Assembly: GCF_030247185.1 (NCBI RefSeq)
Contig: NC_080572.1
Span: 158,993,580-159,057,579, forward strand
Length of the DNA: 64,000 nucleotides
DNA from: Malaya genurostris
Taxonomy: Eukaryota > Arthropoda > Insecta > Diptera > Culicidae
Direction: 5' to 3'
This document shows positions 13,151 to 25,539 of this stretch, piece by piece. The number at the start of each line of letters is the position of its first letter. Position 1 is the first letter of the stretch. The notes beneath the pieces were generated by a model. That model was not told where the DNA came from, did not search any database, and saw only the letters and a list, made by a program, of their open reading frames with translations. The translations under genes and the position numbers were made by a program.

Positions 13151-13815
13151 CACCGTCACTTAAACCGGCGAAACAAAAAACGTAAAAAATTTCTAAACTG
13201 GTCTCAAAATAACACAAATCGATAGTCATTATCAGTAGGCAACTAAACAAACCGATTTCGGCTATCCTGGTTCCCGGTATCCGGTTCCGGAAGTACCGGA
13301 AGTGGTCATATATACCAAAATCGATCTCACTCACTTTTCTCAGCGATCGTTTGACCGATTTCCATAAATCTAGATTCAAATGAAAGATCTTTCGGTTCCA
13401 TACGGAATTCCTGAATTTCATCCGGATCCGACCCCCAGTTCCGGAATTATAGGGTAAAGTGTGTTCAATATTGTACACCGTCACTTAAACCGGTGAAACA
13501 AAAAATGTAAAAAATTTTCTAAACTATTCTCAAAACTACACAAATCGATAGTCATTATCAGTAGGCAACTAAACAAACCGATTCCAGCTATCTTGGTTCC
13601 CGGTATCCGGTTCCGGAAGTATCGGAAATAGTGGTCATATATACCAGAATGGATCTCACTCACTTTTATCAGCGATGGTTTGACTGATTTCCACAAACTA
13701 AGATGCAAATGAACGGTCTTCTGGTCCCATACGGAATTCCTGAATTTCATCCGGATCCGACTCCCAGTTCCGGAATTATAGGGTAAAGTGTGTTCAATAT
13801 TGTACACCGTCACTT
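13151..13815. repeat. ~325-329 bp tandem repeat array, right part
   Basis: Two further units run from CCGTCACTTAAACCGG at 13154 and 13480 to 13812, with the same internal marks as the left part. A more diverged unit follows to about 14150, ending ATGAGAAAGGCATCATTACA. Intact joining of 10113 to 13162 reconstructs the usual unit boundary. Confidence 0.85.
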
Positions 13816-14853
13816 AAAATATTTTCGGAAGCAACAAACACTTATATCGTAATTCAGAGTGCGTACGAGAAGTGTTTGTGTGTCATGTTAGTTGGTGGCC
13901 GTACGAACCGACTTTAATTATACCGGTTCTCGGGTTCCGGTGCCGGAAGTGCATATAATAGTGAACCCATTTCGTTTTCTTAAGGATGACTTACGCAATC
14001 AAAGCACTGTTTTATTCTGTATGTTATGCATAAACAATCTCTTGGTTTCTTTCAAAAATCGAAGAGAAATTTTTTGAATAGAATACCACAATATTACATG
14101 TACATGAGAAAGGCATCATTACACTACTAGGTGAATTAAAACAGGTTTTTCTAAGAGGGATGCCGTTCTATTTTTTGTATATTTGAAACACGAGTAAAAC
14201 ACTGCTGGGGCTGCCAGTTTTTCTTGTTATGAAATTCAAGCTTAAATTTTGTAACTGACATAAATTATGCATCTAGGACTAGAACACTACTGGCATAAAC
14301 TACCAGATACTAATCGTTGTAATAAAGCCCAGTTTGATGTTCATAGTCATTCTCTGACATCACCTAACGTACAAGATGATACAAGTCTAATGTTGATTTC
14401 ATTATGTTAGTAAATCTTCGGTAATGCTAAAAATAGAAGAATTTGATATTATGCATCATATATGCTGCTATATGAATCGCTACAATCTTCCTATACAGAT
14501 TGACTCATTGGATTGCGAATGCATTTTAATTTTTTTTTCTATGAACTAAGTTAAACTACAGACTAACAGACATGACGCTATGAGTAAATTCTTCTGAAAA
14601 TAAATTTTCGTGGGGCGTTAGCTCCGCCTACATTGAACTGCGCGAACTATTTACTATCGATAAACCCTTCTGTTTGGCACTACTTGGTTTCCCCCCGTTT
14701 GTCAACACAGATCAGCTGCTTGGAGGGATGCCTGATTTCATCAGGATTTTGCATAATATTTGAAAATAAATCGTAACAAAACTTGTATTTGTATTGTATT
14801 GCGTTGGAGGATTCAAAATTCGTTGGAGGCACAATTCTGTATCTAGCTTTGGC
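13816..14853. other. no gene recognised
   Basis: The left third is a diverged member of the degenerate repeat, ending with the shared tail CATCATTACACTACTAGGTG at about 14110 (reverse-complement relatives at 46072 and in plus orientation at 52969). The remainder to the hAT element is anonymous AT-rich sequence. Confidence 0.4.
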
Positions 14854-16718
14854 CAGGCACGTACCCAGAGGGGGGGGGGGCAAGGGGCCCTGGCCCTCTC
14901 CCGAAATCAGACACTTTCATCGGTTGTTTTGATGCATACTATTTATACATTCTTTAAACCACTACTTCCGTTTCTCCTGGAACCGGAATCTGAGGACCGG
15001 TATAGCAAAAACCACTTAGTTTGGCCATCAACTTATAAGACCTACATATTGGAATAATTCCAAAACCGGAAGTCGGAAGTAATTTCCTCTTTGAGATTTT
15101 TAATCACTATTTCCGGAATCGGGAACAGAAATGAGTTTTTTTTTTACCATCAACTAACAAGATCTGCTAATAAGAATAGTTTTAAATAGCCTGCTTAGTA
15201 TTGCAATCGAATTTTTTGTGCTTATCACCCTGTATTTTCAGACCCGGAGGTCAGATCTAAATGAAATTCAGAATTTTTCTGTTTGATCTTAAGCCCTTTC
15301 ATTTGATAATCAGTTTGTGAACATCGGTTTCGCCATCTCCGAGAAAAGTTAGTTCACATATTCTCATTTTTGAACGCTAATAACCTTGTAATTTCGGAAC
15401 CGGAAGTCGAAGCCAGATAAAATTCCGGAACGTCATAGCTGGCCACAAGACCCTTCAACTAAATTTAAGTTTGTTTAATAGTTTTAGTTTGAATTATCTC
15501 GACGAACTTATTCGAATTGTTAGTGAGTCTCGGTTCAAAAGTCGGTTTTCACAGTGATTACATACTATGTGTACATGAGAGAGGCAAAAAATTTTTCGTT
15601 ATTCAATTTTTTTGGGAGGCACAAGTTGAATAGTGCAGGACTACACCGTGAAGTAGTGATTTCGAGAGAAACCCGTAGTGGCAGGCCTTGCATTGTGATT
15701 ACAAAAATCAATGTCAAAATTAAAGGAAATGGTACTGGATGATCAGAAAGTGCCATAGAATTAGTACTAAGCAAACGTATCATAGTTTCAGCTAAAATCC
15801 GCGAATGAAAAAGATGTTGTGCCGCTGGACGCCGCACTTGCATATTCAAGATTAAAAAGAGGAACGCGAGCACACTTCAGAAGCGTGTTCGCTTATGCTG
15901 ATGGAAATTGGTGTCGGTTGGTTACTGTTGCCGAAGCCTGGATCCAATATTATACGTCAGAGAACAGAATGATTAATCCGGTAGCCGGATTCGGTTAAAA
16001 CAGCATAGAAGTCTATGAAACCATAAAACCTTTCATTTGAATCCATTCTTACATTTATGCAAATCATCCTAGTCGTCTCTGAGAAATTTATGTGAATTTC
16101 GTTTTGGAGTTTTTGACCGCTACTAAGAAGATTTTTCTGTTGTTGCATCGTCACTCCCAATGACGAATTTCAATTTTTAATACTTATTTTGCTTATTTTA
16201 AAAATCTGCTGATTTATAAACAAATCTGCAGGTCTGAAATTAAATAGGATCATGTGAGATTATAAGGCACTTCATATACATTTGTAAAAATCGGCTTGTT
16301 CCTCTGTTCGACAAATAATCAACAAATTTTGCAAACTAGAAGAGCTTGCTAAATAGTTTCAAAATATTTGTTCCTTTTCGCGCAGCACTTATAAGAGCAC
16401 ACCCTTGAAATTGAAGGTTTTCATACTCTTCACTCAGTTTTTCCAAAACCAGAAGTCGAATCCGAACTATGGGGCTATATGATAAAGGATATGTAAAAAA
16501 TCGAACCCTTCCCTTTGACACATAGAGCTTCTTGCTTCAAAGTCTCATTGTTCAATCAAATTATGTGAGTATTAATTTAAATTGCTAATTACTTGCACTT
16601 ACTCTCCAAAAAAATAAAAGATACTAAAGTCACACCTAGAACTAGACACATAAAGAATTTTTAGTTAGATGCGTTATTTCTTATCCCCTCCCGAAACGAA
16701 ATCCTGGGTACGAGCCTG
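14854..16718. mobile_element. hAT-like non-autonomous element, 1.87 kb
   Basis: Terminal inverted repeats are CAGGCACGTACCCAG (left) and CTGGGTACGAGCCTG (right). An exact 8-bp target duplication GCTTTGGC lies at 14846-14853 and 16719-16726, diagnostic of hAT transposition. The subterminal G-run is followed by GGCCCTGGCCCTCTCCCG. There is no transposase. The interior includes degenerate GATTCAAATGAAAGG-type repeat material and several CCGGAA-rich stretches. A shorter relative is at 31950-33234. Confidence 0.88.
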
Positions 16719-16784
16719 GCTTTGGCAATATGTATTAAATCTGTATCCTGCATGAAATCCGCATGGACGTAAGTGTGGTACAAT

Positions 16785-17460
16785 AGTCCAGCCACATAAA
16801 AAATATATATGTCGTGAAATAAATATTATAATAATTGAATTGCTTAGTAATCCAAACTCAAATACAACTCAAATTATTCAAATAAATGACACAAAGTAAT
16901 GTTAGCATATTCATAGATTGTAGTCTAAATTCTATAAAACAATGGTAATTATTGTTATACAAACTTCAATCTTAGGCTGTGAACCATTTCACGGTTAATT
17001 TTAACTTTTGGTTAAAATCTGACACTTGAGTGGTTATTTGGTGTCGAGTAGTTAAATTTGACTAAAACTGTGACCCATTTCAAAATTTGACGGAAGGAAA
17101 GTTATCCATGCTCTCGAGCAGGGTTATTTTTGACAACATCAAATTAACCACTCGAGTGTCAGATTTTTACCAAAAGTTAAAATTAACCGCGAAATGGTTC
17201 ACAGCCTTAGTAGTCTGAAAGCAGAAAGACAAAAATAACAGGATTGACTCGATGAATTCCATGAGGAACGCAGTTTTCTCCTGCAGATTGAAAGGATGAA
17301 CAAAGATAGCAGAAATCCAAGAAAAAATCACGACAATGGCGCAGCACCGTGAACTCCCAAAATGTAAGTATAACGATGAAAAGTTGATTACTAAACAGGT
17401 AGAGTATGCTGCAAAAAAAGTCTAATGTAAGATTTCAGGAAATTAAGCCGACGAAAGGTT
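16785..17460. repeat. duplicated segment, copy 1 (pair with 20290-20640)
   Basis: AATAGTCCAGCCAC, ATTGAATTGCTTAGTAATCC, CATATTCATAGATTGTAGTC and GGATTGACTCGA recur in the same order at 20290-20640. Copy 1 contains the 232-bp MITE at 16975, which copy 2 lacks. The end of copy 1 is interrupted by the LINE at 17463. Confidence 0.8.
16975..17206. mobile_element. PIF/Harbinger-like MITE, 232 bp
   Basis: The MITE has TIRs of about 66 bp that differ at only a few positions, beginning GGCTGTGAACCATTTC. Its target duplication is TTA (16972-16974, 17207-17209). The empty site CAATCTTAGTAGTCTG is preserved in the second copy of the host segment at about 20493-20508, which proves the boundaries. TTA targets and GG-starting TIRs fit PIF/Harbinger. 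Confidence 0.88.
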
Positions 17461-17462
17461 TT

Positions 17463-19004
17463 TTTTCCATAAATACGTTTATTTCTTAAGGCAGTTTACA
17501 TAAGTTTTTCTTCGCCGTAGTAATTAGGTGATTCGCCATTAATTATGAAATCTACTCGGAAATATTATTTGAACCAAACGATTACCTTCTATAAATTATA
17601 AAATAAGCTGTTATTTTCAGACATTTTGTTGATAATTTCATAAAGTATTTCGAGTTTGTTTGTATCATTACATAATTTCTATTCTAATTTAGCTGTTGAA
17701 CTCATGGACGCAGCTGGAATCAGAACTAAGTCTTAAAAGGGTCCTTTATTAAATTGAAACTTCAATTTTCTTTATGAAATGATAAAGAATTTGCATGTAT
17801 GGAAGGTCACGACAAGCAAGAATGTCTCGAACTGGGACATTGGATAGTCTACCTTGAATACGCAAAGAATTTATTAGTTGAGATCTAACCTCACGATACT
17901 CCACGCATGTCCAAACGACATGATCAATATCCCGATAACCTTCGCCACAAGCACAATGATTAGTCTCGGAAAGTCCAATTCGAAGGAGATGTGCATCTAA
18001 CGTGTAGTGATTGGACGTGAATCTGGACATCACATGAATGAAGTCCCTACTCACATCCAGTCCCCTGAACCATGCCTTTGTCGATATTTTAGGAATAATT
18101 GAATGCATTCACCGACCCAGATCATCTCTATCCCAAGAAGCTTGCCAGCTGGCAAGTGTTCTTTGGCGAGTCGCACTATAGAATTCGTTGAAAGCAATCG
18201 GTCGCTCATACATTTCACCCTCAATAGCACCACATTTGGCAAAACTATCGGCTCTTTCATTGCCTGGAATGGAGCAATGAGCCGGGACCCAAACTATTGT
18301 GATTTGATAATTATTATTCAATATGTCGTTCAGGCACTGTTTTATTTTGCCAAGAAAAACGGTTCATTTTTGCCAGCAGCGTTTGAGCGAATGGCTTCAA
18401 TTGCACTCAGACTATCTGTGAAAAGAAAATAATGGTTTGGAGATAATGTGACGATTACACTCAAACTATAATGAACTGCTGCTAACTCTGCTATATAAAC
18501 AGATGCAGGTTCTTGAAGCTTGAATGAGGCCGAAACATTATTGTTCAACATACCAAACCCTGTCGCTTCTTCAATTCGCGATCCGTCCGTGTAAAACATT
18601 TTCTTAGAGTCAATATACCTGAACTTACTTGAAAATATTTTTGGGATTTTCATAGAGCGTTGGCGATCCGGGGTTCCACGCACTTCGCGTTGCATGGATA
18701 TGTCGAAAAATAAAGTTGAGTCAGGGACATTTAGGAGGCTGTCACGGATAGGAATATAATTTGAAGGGTTGATTTCCTGTGACATATGGTTAAAATATAC
18801 TGTCATGAATCCTGTTTGAGATTGAAGATCAACTAACCTTTCAAAGTTATTAATAACTAGGGAATTCAGTACCTCACATCATATTAGCAGTCGCGACGAA
18901 AGCTCCCAAAAACGATCTTTCAATGGAAGAACTCCCGCCAGAACTTCAAGACTCATTTTATGTGTCGAATGCATGCAGCCTAAGGCAATTCGCAAACAAC
19001 AATA
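17463..19004 (-). mobile_element. 5'-truncated I-like LINE with 14-bp TSD
   Basis: CGACGAAAGGTTTT flanks the insert exactly at 17449-17462 and 19005-19018, and T-rich sequence follows the left copy (A-tail of the minus-oriented element). It contains only the C-terminal part of ORF2. A longer relative lies at 56554-61400. Confidence 0.88.
17749..18806 (-). pseudogene. non-LTR ORF2 C-terminus: RNase H and CCHC domains
   Basis: The ribonuclease H domain shows MFYTDGSRIEEATGFG (Asp), YIAELAAVHYSL (Glu), FLFTDSLSAIEAI (Asp) and WVPAHCSIPGNERADSFAK (His, Asp). Past KAWFRGLDVSRDFIHVMSRF a CACGEGYRDIDHVVWTC zinc-binding motif follows, and the protein ends at 17749. This architecture is known from I/Loa/R1-related non-LTR clades. 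The frame is interrupted near 18330 and 18110. RT and endonuclease are absent because the element is 5'-truncated. Confidence 0.85.
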
Positions 19005-19018
19005 CGACGAAAGGTTTT

Positions 19019-20285
19019 GGACCGGTAAAAGAGAAAAGTCAAAAGACAGGTCAAACTATTTCAAGTATCAACCAAACCAATAAGTAGAGATGCAGTCTTT
19101 CGTGCGACAGGTCACGAAAGTAAATAAATGACTTGCGTTAGGTCAAGCTAGATCACTGCAAACCAGTTTGAAAAATATTATTTTGGCTGGAAACATTTTC
19201 ATTTGAGCTTTCGACAGGTAAAGCTAATGAGAAAACAAATTTCAGCTCTGATATGATACTGTGAAAAATTAATAGCTTGCGTAAAAAAATAGATATACTT
19301 TTTGAAACATAGTCTGCATAATTATTTGAGCTTTCGACAGGTAAAGCTTAAACAAAATCAGCTTGATGTGAAAACTGATCTTGTTATGTGAACTTCCAAT
19401 TTGATGATACAGAAACTGGTCGAAGCGATAAACTATTGTTATGCAGTTTTTTTAAGCTGGAACAGATGCATAAACCACATCACCTTACTATCGACACACA
19501 ATAAAAAATGTTCTGGTAGAACTCAACACATTTGTTGTATTGAAAAAATCATCGATGATTGTTTGTTCAATCTAAACATCGTTTATGAACCAGTCCCGAT
19601 TTGTTAAAATAAGTTTTATTATTCCTGCTCAAATCATTATCAACTCAATAGCTATTTTTTTTAAACAATTAATTGCAGACACCTTTCAATATCTGAGCTC
19701 AATTTCTTTAGGAAATGATTAAATCAGTTTAATTACATATTCAAGAGACCTTCGCTTACAGACAACAAATGAATCACAATCTAAGAGTCGCGTAGAATTG
19801 ATAAATTTTCCCAATGAACGGTTAGCAAACTTGGTTCCACCACTTTTGAAATCTTTTTGGAGTGATTTGAAATCCGATTAATATTAGGTAGATTAATTAG
19901 CTGTTTCAAACTAATGTGTCTGACTGTCATCTGAATTGTTACAAGTATATTGGTATGGACTACAATTCCTAATTTTATGATGTTCTTCTGATGAATTCTA
20001 AAGTAACACATCAGAAACTGCTGTGAATTGTGCCTCTTTGGGCAGTAGGCTCGCTTTCTTAGATTATGTATAATTTCAGTAGAGCAAAATATTTTCAGTT
20101 GATGATTTGTCAGTTTTACTGGAATATTAAGTCACTGATATTAAAATGATTTAAAACATAAATTTCCATTTTTCTGTATCAGCGAAGAGTGTTCTAGCGC
20201 CAACACAGGTCTGCTGAAACCAATAATCTTTAATGAGAGAATTTATTTAGATAGTTCATGATAAGGAAAGTGGAGGTGGTGGCGA
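19019..20285. other. no gene recognised
   Basis: ATTTGAGCTTTCGACAGGTA AAGCT occurs twice, at about 19199 and 19322, a local duplication of about 120 bp. The rest is anonymous AT-rich DNA. Confidence 0.4.
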
Positions 20286-20289
20286 ATAT

Positions 20290-20640
20290 GGTAGAATAGT
20301 CCAGCCACAAGAGAGAGCAGTTAATAAAAAATATATATGCCGTGAAATAAATATTATAATAATTGAATTGCTTAGTAATCCAAAATCAAATACATCTCAA
20401 ATTATTCAAATATGACACAAAGTAATCTCAGCATATTCATAGATTGTAGTCTAAATTCTATAAAACAACGGTAATGATTGTTATACAAACTTCAATCTTA
20501 GTAGTCTGAAAGCAGAAAGACAAAAATGACAGGATTGACTCGAATTCCATGAAGAACGGGTGCATTTTCCTCCTGGAGATTGAAAGGATGAACAAAGAAA
20601 TCCAAGAAAAAATCACGACAGTCAGTACATTGCAGAGAAT
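20290..20640. repeat. duplicated segment, copy 2 (empty MITE site)
   Basis: Direct repeat of 16785-17340 without the Harbinger-like MITE. It provides the empty target CAATCTTAGTAGTCTG and has several small indels relative to copy 1. Confidence 0.8.
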
Positions 20641-20799
20641 TTTGTATAAATGGCAACTCTGCTGGCAAATGAAAAAACTAAACACAGTCTAGATGACAGA
20701 CTGGATGGTTTCGATAGGGTAACGTTGCGCCTTCATGACATATGTGAGTACTGTCCCAACTAAATAATATTCAAAATGATTGTTAAAGTGATTAAAAAA

Positions 20800-20965
20800 A
20801 TCCAATTTGAGTGTCTTGTCTGTTTGTCTGTGGTAGTACTAGCCATGCAATGATTCGGTACACTAAGAATCGGCTGGGAAGTCTGTTGAAACAGAAAGGC
20901 CAAATTCCACAAAAGGAATGTAATGCCAAGACTTTGCTTTTGATGTTCAGCTTTTCAGTGAGAGA
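20800..20965 (+). repeat. fragment of the TTAA-flanked element, third copy
   Basis: The sequence CGGCTGGGAAGTCTGTTGAAACAGAAAGG to AAGGAATGTAATGCCAAGAC parallels internal sequence of the copies at 7816-9107 (reverse complement of about 8470-8600) and 34780-34895. No terminus is preserved. Confidence 0.5.
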
Positions 20966-21121
20966 GCTTGTAAGAACGACTTCTTGGACAGGATATAGTA
21001 TCGCATAATGAACAAGAAATTGAGGTTATCTGATCGCACTCATCCATAAGTTGTAATTCACAAAATTTCAAGGTAGATGATTAAAATCGATTGTATTGAA
21101 TTAGGTTTAAGTCTTAAACCT

Positions 21122-21227
21122 ACTTTAGCTTGGGTTTTTCGCGTAAGGACGACGATTTTGACGTAGTCAGGCACACATCTTCAACTGAACGTTATAAAAG
21201 GGGAACTGTGGTCGAAAATCGATCATT
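21122..21227 (+). promoter_or_regulatory. PR repeat fragment with TATA box, left of Jockey insertion
   Basis: This holds TTTTTCGCGTAAGGACGACG, GTAGTCAGGCACACATCTTC and then TATAAAAGGGG at 21193-21203 followed by GTGGTCGAAAATCGATCA. The same module is at 27591-27601 (minus) and 59543-59553 (minus). It is interrupted by the Jockey element: AAAATCGATCATT at 21215-21227 is repeated at 30862-30874, where the repeat resumes with TCTTCTTGTGCGTTGGATG. Whether the TATA module drives transcription is inference. Confidence 0.7.
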
Positions 21228-21322
21228 CGTCATCTAACACTCGATGTGGATAGACGATTAACCTACTACGACTAATTTCGATTTTTTTATCTTTTATTTG
21301 CAGCTGTCTACCTACCCAAGAT

Positions 21323-21950
21323 ATGGGTATAACGCGCCATAGATCCGAGAAGGATTCAAAGGATGCTAAGCGTCTGAAGCCAAGTGATGTACAGGTAAAC
21401 GACCGTTTGCTGAGTAACAATCAATACGCTGATCTGCCAGTTGATGTCGAAGAGGAACTGCAGAAGAAGGAAAAAATGCTGCCTTTCTACCTGAAGGGCT
21501 TCTCACTAACTCTACGATCGGATTTCAACACGCTGATCAGCAAAGGACTACAGGCCACAATCAGTTTATGTACTGAAGGCTACAAAATAACTGTTCCAGC
21601 TTTGAACCACTACAAAGCAGTGAAATTGTACCTGAAGCAGACAAAAGCGGAATACTTCACACACGATATTGCCGCCAACAAACCTATGAAGGTTGTACTT
21701 CGAGGACTACCCGACATGATGGAAGCCGAACTAAAGCAGGCACTGTCGGAGGCTGGACTAAAGCCTGTTCTGGTGTTTAAAATGAAACGACATATTACGG
21801 ACTAAAAGTATCGAGATCAACTGTACCTGGTTCATCTGGAGAAGGGCTCCATCTCCATGAGTCAACTAAAAACGATAAAACCTTTATTCCATATAATCAT
21901 CGAATGGCAAAAGTATAAACCGGTACATCAGGATGTCACACAGTGCACGA
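21323..21950 (+). pseudogene. Jockey ORF1 (gag-like), N-terminal part
   Basis: From MGITRHRSEKDSKDAKRLKP the frame runs 160 codons to a stop at 21805. It contains the PRE_C2HC-type associated domain: MLPFYLKGFSLTLRSDFNTL ... VVLRGLPDMMEAELKQALSE AGL. A one-base shift then lets it continue as HRDQLYLVHLEKGSISMSQL and VHQDVTQC, where zinc knuckles should start. It is interrupted at 21956 by a MITE; the knuckles resume at about 22450. It would package the element RNA. Confidence 0.85.
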
Positions 21951-21955
21951 AGCGA

Positions 21956-22444
21956 CCCTCTCAGCAGACCGTTCAATTTTGTTGGTCTTTGAGCGCTTGT
22001 TGAAGGACATATTGCACGAAATATTCGTTCAATTTTCTGGAACGGTTTGTTGTTGTTTTTTCTCCTTAAAAAATAGTGTGAAAATTAAGTGTTATCTTTA
22101 CATAGAAAGAAAATTTGTTGTTATTCTACGTGAAGTAGAAGTATTGTGCAGGTATGTAGTGTTAGTTTAAAAAAATAAGTGAAAAAACTTCGGAAATTCT
22201 GCAGTAAAACTAGTCCAACGGGGCTCCAACTCCTCATGTTAAATATGGCTCAACAATGGACCTCTGTCTGCCGGGGTTGTTGAACGAAAAAAATGGCATT
22301 CGGTTCAACGGTCTGTTTCAAAATCGGCAAACGAAGGCCCCGTGTTGGCCTCCCGTTGAACGATTGATTGGACTTTCATTGGACCAATGATCCAACGTAT
22401 TGGACCAATGAAGGACCACCGTTGAACGTTTTATTCTAAGAGGG
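21956..22444. mobile_element. MITE inside Jockey ORF1, 489 bp
   Basis: Imperfect TIRs are CCCTCTCAGCAGACCGTTCAA at the left and CCCTCTTAGAATAAAACGTTC (reverse complement) at the right. The interior repeats GTTGAAC/GTTCAAC and CCAATGA motifs many times. It splits the ORF1 zinc-knuckle region. A target duplication is not clear (possibly GA), so the superfamily is unassigned. Confidence 0.7.
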
Positions 22445-22445
22445 G

Positions 22446-22850
22446 AGGAATTGCCACATGAAAAGTCGGTGCGGGAAATGTGCCGAATCACACAATACCA
22501 ACGATTGCCTACTAGATGTCATCGCTGTAAAATGCGTGAACTGTGATGGCGACCATCCATCTACTAGCAAATCGTGTTCCAAACGTGCTGAGTTCATAAA
22601 AATTCGACAACAGGCGTTTCGTAAACAATCAACGCACAAGAATGTTCCACAGAAGGATGCAATTAATTTCCCACGGCGCCCACCGAAGAGGGATATTCCG
22701 AATTTGCGCCACTTCCTCGCAGCAATCCAAAAGATTCAGCCACTGGATCACAAAAAGAATCTTCCTCAAAAATCCCTCCTGGATGGGGCAATAATCAACC
22801 ACAAGCAAAGGATGACTCTGGTGACTTATTCTCTGCTGAACAACTGATCG
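22446..22850 (+). pseudogene. Jockey ORF1 C-terminus with CCHC knuckle
   Basis: After the MITE the frame resumes with NCHMKSRCGKCAESHNTNDC and CVNCDGDHPSTSKSC, two CCHC-type zinc knuckles for nucleic-acid binding, and then a basic, Gln/Pro-rich tail (KNVPQKDAINFPRRPPKRDI). It stops at 22847, about 90 bp before ORF2. Confidence 0.8.
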
Positions 22851-22937
22851 TCATTTTTGAAACAATGACAACAAAACTACGAAACTGCAGAACGCGATCA
22901 GATCAAATCAAAGCCTTATGCAAATTAATCATCGAAT

Positions 22938-24417
22938 ATGCAATATAATGAGTTGGTTGTAGTAAATTGGAATGCTTGTTCACTCAGAAGCAAAACTGCT
23001 GAATTATCCCACTTTCTTCTAGAGAAGAATGCCGATATTGCTATTTTAACTGAAACTCATCTTAAACCTGGAATTTTTATTTTTATTTCCAATAACAGGA
23101 TTCACAGGCTCGACAGGACAACTACCAGAGGAGGGAGAGTTGCCATTGCCATTAAACGATCCATTCAGCACAGGCTTCTGTCAGCCTTTAAATTGCAACC
23201 TATAGAAGCCATCGGAATTGAGATTACAATGACGATGGGACCCATCATCATCATTACAGCGTACTGCCCCAAACAAACCAATCTTCGAGATGGTACGTGT
23301 GCATCATTGAAGCGAGATCTAGCTATGCTCACTCGACGACAGAACAAATTCATCATTGCTGGGGACCTGAACGCACGGCATGAGCTGTGGGAAAACAAAA
23401 GACAGAATCGAAACGGGCTCGTACTTGCCGAAAATTACGAAGCTGGACAGTAGAACATCCGCGACTTTCCAGATCGGGAGTTCATTCCATTTTAAATATA
23501 TCTAACAGCAACATCGTCATAGACAGCTCTCAGTTGTCTTCAACGAGCTCTCTTTCGACCACTTTCCAGTAATATTGACATTGGGATCTTCACCAGACAC
23601 AGTGCCTATTCAACCTCGGAGGAACTATTATCGTACCGACTGGGTCCAATTTCAACAAATCGCCGACCAACTTATTAATATCAATTTCCCACTAGATTCC
23701 CCGATGGAAATCGATGCGGCCCTATCTTCCTTCCAGCATTCAATCACCGCCGAGTTCCTTTCAAATTGACAGTGTCACCAAGAAATTCATCCGACTTCGA
23801 AATATCTACCGGAGGCAGTATCAACGAACTGGCATACTAGATAAGAAGACTTTTTATAACAACTTAACTAGGATAATCCAGGAAAGGATATCTGAGTTTC
23901 GCAACAGGAACTTTCAGCAAAAGCTTCGAGAAATTTTTCCACATTCAAAGCCCTTCAAGGTCCTTAACGAAAATGCTTAAGAAAAAACCAAAGCCTATTC
24001 CTCCTCTGATGGCACCCCAGGACGCAGCTGAAGGAATACCTTTATTCACACCAGTAGAGAAGGCAAATGCGCTAGGCCAGCAGTTTGTGTGTTCTCACAA
24101 TTTAGGACTCAACATTGTTAGTCCACATGAAAGGCTCTTTCATGTGGACGGCTCGTTGCTGATAGCGTAGCTGAGGTTGACCATTGTGAAAAAATCCAAA
24201 AATATGAAGGCCCCCGGTTTCGACAACACATTCAACATTGAGCTGAAACATTTGAGTATTCGCTCATTTGTCTTCTTAGCTAAAATTTTTAACAGGTGCT
24301 GGGAGCTTGGTTACTTCCCTCCAAAGTGGAAGTTAGCTAAAGTTATCCCAGTTTTGAAACAGGGAAAAGATCCTTCCTTTTCCAAGAGCTATCAGTCCAT
24401 CAGCTTACTCTCTGCCC
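22938..24417 (+). pseudogene. Jockey ORF2: endonuclease and N-terminal RT, interrupted
   Basis: The protein starts MQYNELVVVNWNACSLRSKT; WNA is the APE-endonuclease opening. ILTETHLKPG (catalytic Glu), and IIAGDLNARHELW (GD.NA motif) follow. Frame shifts occur near 23450, 23575 and 23760-23980. The RT N-terminus follows with RRQYQRTG, KAPGFDNTFNIELKHL and WKLAKVIPVLKQGKDPS. The frame breaks after ISLLSA at the hAT insertion and resumes at 29581. APE nicks the target and RT primes from it (family knowledge). Confidence 0.85.
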
Positions 24418-25069
24418 CAGACTTCCCAAATGTACCGCAGCGCGACATTATTATTGAGGCTGTCATACTACTCTTTCCATGACAGCCTTGTGATAGGTTT
24501 CATCACGACAGCCTATAGGAAAATAGTGCTGTACAGCCAACGTTGCCGTCATTCTTTTCGTTCGACAGTTCATTCCATCTCAAGAAATTTTGTCGTGGTC
24601 CACGACAGCCGAAGTAGCATGAAGTTCTCACCATTGTGACAGTACATGCGTGTTTGAGTACTAGTTACTCATTTTCAAATGATACATGGAAACGTCAAAA
24701 ATTGAGTAGTTAGCATCAATAATAATGAGTAACTCTTACTCTAAATTTGAGTTTAACGCAAAATCTCGTTGTTATGTTAGTATTCGCAAGATCAGTCTAA
24801 AAGTTGTAATAGCCATTTGTAGCAACAGGTTCCCTTGATCAGGTCTGCGACAGTAGCGACAGTCAAATTTATTTCTCCAGGTTTGATATGACGATTCGAG
24901 ACAAGCATGTGGGTTTTTAGTTTCGCCTCTGGTGATTGCTTTGCGCAGCGGTTGATCATTGCGCATAGCAATCACCATTGTTAACAATATAATTGATAAT
25001 TAATAATATACGAAACTACTAATACGAAACGGATTGAAGAACAGACTTTGATTGTTTGTAACGCCATAA

Positions 25070-25535
25070 CTTCGGAACTACTGGACGGATTGTCACCAAA
25101 CTTGACACAGGTACTTCTTGCATTACAGAGATGGTTTAAGTAGTATTATTATAGGGGAGGGAACGCAGCAAGTGTCATAAAAAGGGGGGGGGGGTCATAG
25201 AAAAATTCATATAACTTGACAAAAATCAATACGTTTTATAGACCATAGAAACATTTTGCATATCTTAGATATGGGGGTGGATGTAGCAAGTGCTTTTAAA
25301 AAGAGGGGTGTAATGTTTAAAACAGCATGAATTCGAAACTACTGGACGGATTGTCACCAAACTTAACACAGGTACTTCTTGCATTACAGAGATGGTTTAA
25401 GTAGTATTATTATAGGGGAGGGAACGTAGCAAGTGTCATGAAAAAGGGGGGTCATGGAAAAATCCATATAACTTGACAAAAATCGATACGTTTTATAGAC
25501 CATAGAAACATTTTGCCAACTTATATAAGAACGTT
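25070..25535. repeat. 261-bp tandem duplication
   Basis: CTACTGGACGGATTGTCACC recurs 261 bp apart (25080 and 25341), followed in both copies by GGTACTTCTTGCATTACAGA, TATTATAGGGGAGGGAACG and CATATAACTTGACAAAAATC. A G-rich tract within each unit varies in length. Confidence 0.85.
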
Positions 25536-25539
25536 ATTC

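Noticed and set aside
21193..21203. TATAAAAGGGG as the Jockey promoter
   Set aside because: The 13-bp target duplication places it in the PR target sequence, outside the Jockey element.
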